The notes under the pieces are model-generated. The model made no database searches. It was given only the letters and a program-made list of their open reading frames with translations, and was not told where the DNA came from. The position numbers were made by a program, and so were the translations under genes. 64,000 bases of DNA, taken from positions 1-64,000 of the IMG/VR virus record IMGVR_UViG_3300010354_015978, one strand, 5' to 3'. Shown in pieces: positions 59,760 through 64,000 of this stretch. The DNA comes from a virus. Numbering within the stretch: position 1 is the first letter of the stretch; each line of letters begins with the position of its first letter.

Positions 59760-61314
59760 GTTGTTGTCTTGCCTGTTGCCAGACTATGTCTTTGTATTGC
59801 CTGGCCATGCGCCACTTGCGACGCACGATGTCGTCCCAGGGCAGTTGATCATAAGGAACACGGAACTGCTGTAGGTCATCGTAGCCCAGGCCCATGAATG
59901 TCCAGACCTGGTTGCTGGTGGGTCTGCGCACCACGCCAAAGTTGGCTTTGTCGCTGAGTTCACAGGCGCGGTAAAAGTCCATGTGATCGTTTTCCCAGTA
60001 CAGCACGTTGGGATTGTCCTCGCAGGGACGGATGTTGCGATAGCCGTACTTTTCGGGATTGAGCTCTATCTTGCTGGGATAGAGATTGTATCCACGGTAG
60101 AGGTAGAACGCCGGCATGGCATAACTGTCCAAGGGGTTTTCGCTGCTGCGCAACCACTCTATGGTCTGTTCTAGGCTTTCCTGTGTCTCGTGTGGCAGGC
60201 CTGCTATGAGACTGGCACTGAGCATGGTCTTGGGCCAGCGATGCCGGAGTTCTTGCAGTCCCGCCGTGATGCGTTCGCGATCGGCACTCTTGCCAATGGC
60301 GCTGCCGGTGCGTTTGTTGAGGCTCTCGATACCAAAGTGCGTGGCTCTGCATCCGCTTTCGTAGATCATGTCCATCTGATCACGGTGTGCCACGATGAGG
60401 TCCAGTCTTAGATAGGCCCAGTACTCCAGCTCAAATGGCAGCGCACGACTGAGATCCAACATGTACTGCACCTTCTCTCGGCTGTCGTTGAAGGTGTCAT
60501 CCAAGAGATAGTATCGCGTGATGCCATAGCGTTCGTAGTTTTCCACCATCTCGCGATACAAGAGATCGTGTCGCTTGATGTAGTCCAGTTTGTTCTTGCC
60601 ATTGAGCGGATAACTGCAAAATGCGCAGTGGAAGATGCATCCACGCGACACTTCTATGGGCAGGCTTTCGCCGGGCAAGACACCATCATAGGGCCGGTAA
60701 CTCATGGTGGAGTTCACAAAGTCATATGACTCGGCCCGGCGATCATCTATGATGGTCGGACCCCAGATGCTGCGCTGCCGTTTGGGCAGCCTGATGCCTT
60801 GGCTGAGGTGTTGTGCCAGCCATACTATGCTGAGGTCAGCGTAGCCTGGTATCACGTAGTCATAATCGCGATTGAAATCGCTGTCGTGTGCCAGGGGACC
60901 GCCCAACACAAACTTGACTCTGGGATTGATACCATGTACATGGGCTTTGAGCTGTTGGTTGTATTGATGTCCGTGTGGCAGCATGGCGCCGTTCATGCGG
61001 CTCATGCTGTGGCTCAACACCATGTCGCGATCTCGGGGCTCTGCGATGCTGTAGTCAAACTGCCGTATCTCGCGGTAAAACATGGGATTGAACCCAATGA
61101 ACAAGGTCTGGTCGCTGACCAGTCCCGACAGGATGTCAAAGATTTCCTCGGGAGCGAACACATGAGCGTGGTGCAGCACGAACACTTCAAACCCAGCCTG
61201 CCGGAGCTCATAGGCCACTTTGTAGGGCCCGTAACTCTTGGTCAGTCCGTATGTTTCAGTGATGTCCGAGATGAAAATTACGTTGGGGCGACTGTTGTCG
61301 AACCATTCGTTCAT
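59755..61314 (-). CDS. B12-binding-type radical SAM protein, 519 aa
   Basis: The N-terminal 200 residues form a Rossmann-like domain of the cobalamin-binding radical SAM class (VIFISDITETYG, LRQAGFEVFVLHH, VKFVLGGPLAHD). The DxHxxG cobalamin-His motif is not obvious. The radical SAM motif is GCIFHCAFC (Cys226, 230, 233), followed by YYLLDDTFND and THFGIESLNKRTG, and ASLIAGLPHET is also typical. Likely reactions are methylation or ring changes on an unknown substrate. It is unrelated to the five N-twitch copies. The stop overlaps tRNA-Thr by 5 bases. Confidence 0.8.
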   Translation of the reverse strand: MNEWFDNSRPNVIFISDITETYGLTKSYGPYKVAYELRQAGFEVFVLHHAHVFAPEEIFDILSGLVSDQTLFIGFNPMFYREIRQFDYSIAEPRDRDMVLSHSMSRMNGAMLPHGHQYNQQLKAHVHGINPRVKFVLGGPLAHDSDFNRDYDYVIPGYADLSIVWLAQHLSQGIRLPKRQRSIWGPTIIDDRRAESYDFVNSTMSYRPYDGVLPGESLPIEVSRGCIFHCAFCSYPLNGKNKLDYIKRHDLLYREMVENYERYGITRYYLLDDTFNDSREKVQYMLDLSRALPFELEYWAYLRLDLIVAHRDQMDMIYESGCRATHFGIESLNKRTGSAIGKSADRERITAGLQELRHRWPKTMLSASLIAGLPHETQESLEQTIEWLRSSENPLDSYAMPAFYLYRGYNLYPSKIELNPEKYGYRNIRPCEDNPNVLYWENDHMDFYRACELSDKANFGVVRRPTSNQVWTFMGLGYDDLQQFRVPYDQLPWDDIVRRKWRMARQYKDIVWQQARQQR

Positions 61315-61330
61315 GTCATTATATATGCAT

Positions 61331-61408
61331 TGGTGGTGATGGGTGGGATCGAACCACCGACCTTGGGGTTATGAATCCCACGCTCTGACCGGACTGAGCT
61401 ACATCACC
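61331..61408 (-). tRNA. tRNA with anticodon CAU (Met elongator or Ile2)
   Basis: Acceptor GGTGATG/CATCACC, anticodon stem TGGGA/CCCCA with loop TTCATAA, CCA encoded. A paired first base and the lack of the three G-C pairs of initiators argue against tRNA-fMet. Met versus lysidine-modified Ile2 cannot be told from this alone. Confidence 0.9.
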
Positions 61409-61413
61409 GGAAG

Positions 61414-61489
61414 TGGTACGGGCAGAGGGATTCGAACCCACGACCAACAGATTAAAAGTCTGCTGCTCTACCGACTGAGCTATGCCCGC
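61414..61489 (-). tRNA. tRNA-Lys (anticodon UUU)
   Basis: Acceptor GCGGGCA/TGCCCGT (G1-U72), anticodon stem GCAGA/TCTGT with loop CTTTTAA, CCA encoded. Confidence 0.95.
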
Positions 61490-61490
61490 A

Positions 61491-61553
61491 TCAAAGACGT
61501 CGCATCACGATGAACAACATCACGAAAATTACCAAGATGACAAAGGCAGCCAT
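61491..61553 (-). CDS. 20-aa membrane peptide
   Basis: MAAFVILVIFVMLFIVMRRL with a perfect TAGGAGA ribosome site six bases before the ATG. A single hydrophobic helix and two terminal arginines: a minimal transmembrane peptide. It lies exactly between tRNA-Ile and tRNA-Lys. Function unknown; similar tiny peptides act as envelope regulators or toxins in bacteria. Confidence 0.6.
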   Translation of the reverse strand: MAAFVILVIFVMLFIVMRRL

Positions 61554-61568
61554 GATGTTCTCCTAGAT

Positions 61569-61644
61569 TGGTGCCTGGTGCTGGATTCGAACCAGCGACC
61601 CGCGCCTTATCAAGACGCTGCTCTACCAACTGAGCTAACCGGGC
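61569..61644 (-). tRNA. tRNA-Ile (anticodon GAU)
   Basis: Acceptor GCCCGGT/ACCAGGC, anticodon stem GCGTC/GGCGC with loop TTGATAA, CCA encoded. Confidence 0.95.
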
Positions 61645-61645
61645 A

Positions 61646-61722
61646 TGGGGTGACTGGTGGGAATCGAACCCACGAATGTCGGGATCACAACCCGAGGCCT
61701 TGACCGCTTGGCTACAGCCACC
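61646..61722 (-). tRNA. tRNA-His (anticodon GUG)
   Basis: G-1 opposite C73, acceptor GTGGCTG/CAGTCAC, anticodon stem TCGGG/CCCGA with loop TTGTGAT, CCA encoded. Confidence 0.95.
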
Positions 61723-61729
61723 ATGGACA

Positions 61730-61806
61730 TGGTCTCTGTGACAGGATTTGAACCTGCGACCCCTTGCACCCCATGCAAGTGCGCTACCAGTCTGCGCCAC
61801 ACAGAG
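61730..61806 (-). tRNA. tRNA-Pro (anticodon GGG)
   Basis: Acceptor CTCTGTG/CACAGAG, anticodon stem CTTGC/GCAAG with loop ATGGGGT, CCA encoded. Confidence 0.95.
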
Positions 61807-61929
61807 AAAAAAGAAATAGTAGGGGTTGAAGAAATCTGGTTCGTCTCTGGCACCTCGAGTATGCCTTGACCCTTGATACTCCCATCGCTGTGCGACAAAC
61901 CTTACACCAGAAGGTAGGGCGGGAAATTC

Positions 61930-61937
61930 TATTTATA
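61930..61937 (-). promoter_or_regulatory. Late-promoter-like TATAAATA box in the tRNA array
   Basis: Exact TATAAATA on the minus strand at 61937-61930, between tRNA-Leu and tRNA-Pro. It could drive late transcription of the downstream tRNAs and small genes. No convincing protein gene lies in 61807-61950. Confidence 0.5.
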
Positions 61938-61950
61938 ACTGACAATAAAA

Positions 61951-62027
61951 TGGTGCCCCAGAGGAGACTCGAACTCCTAAAATTTGGCTTCTAAGACCAA
62001 CACGTATACCAATTCCGTCACCGGGGC
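61951..62027 (-). tRNA. tRNA-Leu (anticodon UAG) with short variable loop
   Basis: Acceptor GCCCCGG/CTGGGGC, anticodon stem TTGGT/GCCAA with loop CTTAGAA, T-arm AGGAG/CTCCT, CCA encoded. The variable loop is only about 5 bases (ATTTT) instead of the long arm normal for tRNA-Leu. Confidence 0.88.
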
Positions 62028-62037
62028 GATATCAAAA

Positions 62038-62112
62038 TGGTGGAGGATGAGAGAATCGAACTCTCAACTCTGCGATGCAAACGCAGCGTGTTCCCATTAG
62101 CACTAATCCCCC
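62038..62112 (-). tRNA. tRNA-Ala (anticodon UGC)
   Basis: Acceptor GGGGGAT/ATCCTCC with the G3-U70 alanine identity pair, anticodon stem CTGCG/CGCAG with loop TTTGCAT, CCA encoded. Confidence 0.95.
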
Positions 62113-62116
62113 AAAC

Positions 62117-62193
62117 TGGCGACCCGTACCGGACTTGAACCGGTGGCCTCATGCGTGACAGGCATGCGATCTAACCAACTGATCTAACGGGCC
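62117..62193 (-). tRNA. tRNA-Asp (anticodon GUC)
   Basis: Acceptor GGCCCGT/ACGGGTC, discriminator G, anticodon stem CATGC/GCATG with loop CTGTCAC, CCA encoded. Confidence 0.95.
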
Positions 62194-62195
62194 AA

Positions 62196-62204
62196 ATAAA
62201 TATC
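62196..62204 (+). promoter_or_regulatory. Late-promoter-like ATAAATATC box (58-aa gene)
   Basis: ATAAATATC directly before ATG 62208. With T4 spacing the start of transcription would be the A of the ATG. Confidence 0.5.
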
Positions 62205-62207
62205 TAC

Positions 62208-62384
62208 ATGGAAGTCGCAAAACTGCTGCCTGAGTACGTGCCTTTGATTGATACGCAGACGGCACGGGCAACCAATACCGCTGTCAGCACAGCCGCTAGT
62301 CTACTGGTCATGACGCCGCAAGAAATACAACAAAATCTCGAGCGTTGGCGCGAGCACAATGAACGCATCCATGTAGTGGTGTAA
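62208..62384 (+). CDS. 58-aa hypothetical protein
   Basis: Begins MEVAKLLPEYVPLIDTQTAR and has TPQEIQQNLERWREHNERIH near the end, which looks like two short helices. There is no ribosome site, but the ATAAATATC box sits exactly where a leaderless late message would start, as for the gene at 58553. It is on the plus strand inside the minus-strand tRNA array. Function unknown. Confidence 0.5.
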   Translation: MEVAKLLPEYVPLIDTQTARATNTAVSTAASLLVMTPQEIQQNLERWREHNERIHVVV

Positions 62385-62606
62385 GGCGTGGGCTATCGTT
62401 CGCGTATTGGCCGCTACTAGATTGTTGTCAGCCATACCCCCACGCAGCATGGCCTAGTCCGTTACACCTCATGTACAGTCGCGTGATACCCGAACGGACA
62501 ATCTCTCTCACGCCTGCGATGTTGCGTCATGCCCGCTGTAAAAAAATAAGGCGGGGAGCCTCCGGTGATAGCCCTCCCATAACATCGTAAGGTAGGAAGG
62601 CATTGT
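62385..62606. other. Non-coding spacer with inverted repeats
   Basis: No good reading frame. Contains GCGTGGG (62386-62392) pairing with CCCACGC (62439-62445), and GTCCGTT (62457-62463) pairing with AACGGAC (62493-62499). Possibly a stable folded RNA like the non-tRNA species of the T4 tRNA cluster; no known family recognised. Confidence 0.35.
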
Positions 62607-62681
<75 letters not shown>

Positions 62682-62686
62682 AAATG

Positions 62687-62761
62687 TGGTGAACCCAAGG
62701 GAATTCGAATCCCTATTCTCACCGTGAAAGGGTGATGTCCTAACCGTTAGACGATGGGTCC
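62687..62761 (-). tRNA. tRNA-Glu (anticodon UUC)
   Basis: Acceptor GGACCCA/TGGGTTC, anticodon stem TCACC/GGTGA with loop CTTTCAC, CCA encoded. Confidence 0.95.
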
Positions 62762-62953
62762 ATGATTGAATTTGCTGACGGCCCAGCGCCACATCCATCG
62801 CTGGCATTTGACCTGTAAAACAAGACCGGTCAGGTGTGTGGTACGCAGTGCCAGCAGATACTTGGGAGCCTCTCTCACGTTCAGACCTCGCTGTACCCTC
62901 TCTCGCCATGTGCCCATGGCGGATTTCTCTGCATCTGCACCGTCAACAAAACT
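62762..62953. other. Non-coding spacer with two hairpins
   Basis: CCAGCG/CGCTGG (62783-62804) and a perfect 7-bp hairpin CGCCATG-TGCC-CATGGCG (62904-62921). No convincing protein frame. May encode a structured RNA or processing signals between tRNA-Tyr and tRNA-Glu. Confidence 0.35.
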
Positions 62954-63039
62954 TGGTGGGAAAGGAAGGATTCGAACCTACTCAGCCTATGGCGCCAGAT
63001 TTACAGTCTGGTGTGACTCTCCAACTTCACCGCTTGCCC
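62954..63039 (-). tRNA. tRNA-Tyr (anticodon GUA)
   Basis: Long variable arm, acceptor GGGCAAG/CTTTCCC (one C-U mismatch), anticodon stem CCAGA/TCTGG with loop CTGTAAA, CCA encoded. Confidence 0.93.
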
Positions 63040-63044
63040 TTAAT

Positions 63045-63140
63045 TACTATATTGAAGCACTCTCTGTTATTTTTCGCAGAACTCACCTAAGAGTCGCCAT
63101 CCAAACACTGTAATACAGTTGAGAGTGCTTCAATATAGTA
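63045..63140. repeat. Perfect 20-bp inverted repeat, 56-base loop
   Basis: TACTATATTGAAGCACTCTC (63045-63064) and its exact reverse complement (63121-63140). The core ATATTGAAGC recurs in the hairpin at 63565-63635. Probably an RNA processing structure or the stem of a small stable RNA. Confidence 0.65.
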
Positions 63141-63480
63141 AGGTGCTTCCCCCTGCTGGCGGTAATTATAGCGCATCAAGCATTGGGCTCTTCCTTACGG
63201 GTCCCAATACCATCACACACGCCTTCCACCCGCTTCCCAACACAGGGAGATTCTCGCATTGCCAGCGCCCTTCTCTGCCTAAGGGTAAGGTCCTGTGAGT
63301 CATGGTCTCACTTCTCATCGTGCGGACGCACACTATCCGATTATGAGTCGGAACGTTGGGATCACCGTTATGGACAGCAATCTCCCTGCTGCCGTTTGCG
63401 CTCTAGGACTTGTCCGGAATTTCGTCTCTTCGAGCACACTGGGCTGGTTATGGTGGTCACAGCCATTTTCCGGTGAATAC
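63141..63480. other. Non-coding region between tRNA-Tyr and tRNA-Trp
   Basis: About 340 bases with no convincing protein frame and no complete tRNA. An anticodon-like hairpin (CCGA-CTCATAA-TCGG on the minus strand, near 63340-63355) has no matching T-arm or acceptor stem. Probably a structured RNA. Confidence 0.3.
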
Positions 63481-63556
<76 letters not shown>

Positions 63557-63564
63557 ATGAATTT

Positions 63565-63635
63565 CCATATTGAAGCACACTCACGGCTCTAAACCGCTGA
63601 ACAATACTGTGCTGATAGAATGCGCTTCAATATGG
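63565..63635. repeat. 12-bp inverted repeat sharing its stem with 63045-63140
   Basis: CCATATTGAAGC (63565-63576) and GCTTCAATATGG (63624-63635). The inner ATATTGAAGC is the same as in the 20-bp inverted repeat to the left, so both ends of the interval 63045-63635 carry the same structure around tRNA-Trp. Confidence 0.6.
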
Positions 63636-63822
63636 CACCACAAAACACATGATACAGGATCACGATTTTGTGGTCAACCATATGGCAGGGTCATGCCCTG
63701 CCCAGGAGTCTTACCAGCCGCGTTGCCGCCACGGCCTTCATGTATCCTGTCCGCCCGTTCGACCCATTTGTTGTACGCCGGTCCCACCCTCGTTGCGGTA
63801 TGGCGTATTAGTAAGTCTGTCT
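63636..63822 (-). other. Structured leader of the tRNA transcript
   Basis: No protein gene seen. Contains CCACAAAA/TTTTGTGG arms and a perfect 7-bp hairpin GGCAGGG-TCATG-CCCTGCC (63684-63702). It lies just downstream of the strong promoter at 63851, so it is the probable 5' part of the tRNA precursor or a separate small RNA. Confidence 0.35.
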
Positions 63823-63851
63823 AGTATACACGACCACTGGGTCAGCGTCAA
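63823..63851 (-). promoter_or_regulatory. Sigma70 promoter of the tRNA array
   Basis: Minus strand TTGACG (63851-63846), 17-base spacer, TATACT (63828-63823). Close to consensus, directly after the terminator at 63875-63902. Confidence 0.8.
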
Positions 63852-63874
63852 CTAGTTTCTTACCATGCTAAACG

Positions 63875-63902
63875 AAAAACCCTGAGTCTTTCGATCTCAG
63901 GG
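63875..63902 (-). terminator. Rho-independent terminator of the transcript entering from the right
   Basis: CCCTGAG/CTCAGGG stem (63880-63886, 63896-63902), 9-base loop, then TTTTT on the minus strand. It ends a unit that starts outside the window; 63903-64000 shows no identifiable gene. Confidence 0.8.
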
Positions 63903-64000
63903 TCCGGTGTAGTCTTGGTGCTTTGGCACTGTGTCTACCTGGACCCTCTCCGATCGCTGTTTTCAATCGATACAGTGAGGCCCTTGCCTGTGGCAAACCA

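Noticed and set aside
61635-61898. 87-residue minus-strand frame downstream of the TATAAATA box
   Set aside because: It runs through tRNA-Pro and tRNA-His and lacks an ATG and ribosome site.
63335-63360. Anticodon-like hairpin with CAT in the loop (possible extra tRNA-Met)
   Set aside because: No T-arm with TTCRA and no acceptor stem at the right distances.
63903-64000. Possible tRNA-Phe (GATTGAAAAC on the minus strand)
   Set aside because: The flanking bases do not form an anticodon stem and there is no T-arm; the 98 bases are left unassigned.

Overview
The window looks like part of a large T4-like myovirus genome from a Gram-negative host. The first gene is a recognisable T4 gp6-type baseplate wedge protein. 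Several small genes are flanked by ATAAATATC boxes that resemble T4 late promoters. Host-type sigma70 promoters, ThyX, a MoxR/VWA pair and 24 tRNA genes fit the same picture. Signal peptides, a glycine-zipper 17-kDa-antigen-like protein and a tmRNA tag ending ALAA point to a proteobacterial host. The tmRNA is circularly permuted (two-piece), an arrangement known from alphaproteobacteria, some cyanobacteria and a group of betaproteobacteria. That makes an alpha- or betaproteobacterial host plausible, but this is inference.

Layout. (1) 1-22402, plus strand: virion structural genes. These are a 1,169-aa gp6 homologue, a 5,118-aa gp7-like giant carrying FG-GAP propeller repeats and many repeated beta modules, a 55-aa protein and its 200-aa paralogue, and two fibre-type proteins. 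(2) 22443-38739, plus strand: a tightly overlapping operon behind a sigma70-like promoter. It holds glycosyltransferase-like proteins, an epimerase, an SGNH protein, five N-terminal-twitch radical SAM paralogues and a carbamoyltransferase. (3) 38713-46442, mostly minus: more of the same island, with an SGNH protein, an arginine:glycine-amidinotransferase-like enzyme, two EKxxKP glycosyltransferase-like proteins, a DegT-type aminotransferase and a second epimerase. One divergent plus-strand gene contains an internal triplication. (4) 46435-52043, minus: ThyX, small conserved phage proteins, a metallopeptidase-VWA protein and a MoxR ATPase. This part has well-formed sigma70 promoters, a shared palindromic element and a rho-independent terminator. 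(5) 52169-53404: a small membrane-type protein, a NeuD/PglD-like acyltransferase and the permuted tmRNA gene, whose tag reads ANDDLYALAA. (6) 53405-64000: 24 tRNAs on the minus strand, covering every amino acid except Phe. They are interleaved with small protein genes: exported proteins, a metallophosphoesterase, a methyltransferase, a YkuK-like RNase H-fold protein, a GNAT, a B12-type radical SAM and a sulfotransferase-like protein. Structured non-coding spacers and a strong promoter lie at the right end.

How it may work together. The radical SAM, amidinotransferase, carbamoyltransferase, aminotransferase, epimerase and glycosyltransferase genes make a coherent case for synthesis of an unusual guanidino-, amino- or carbamoyl-decorated glycan. 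It could decorate the virion or change the host surface. No single gene proves the substrate. The tRNA/tmRNA region would supply translation capacity and ribosome rescue during infection.
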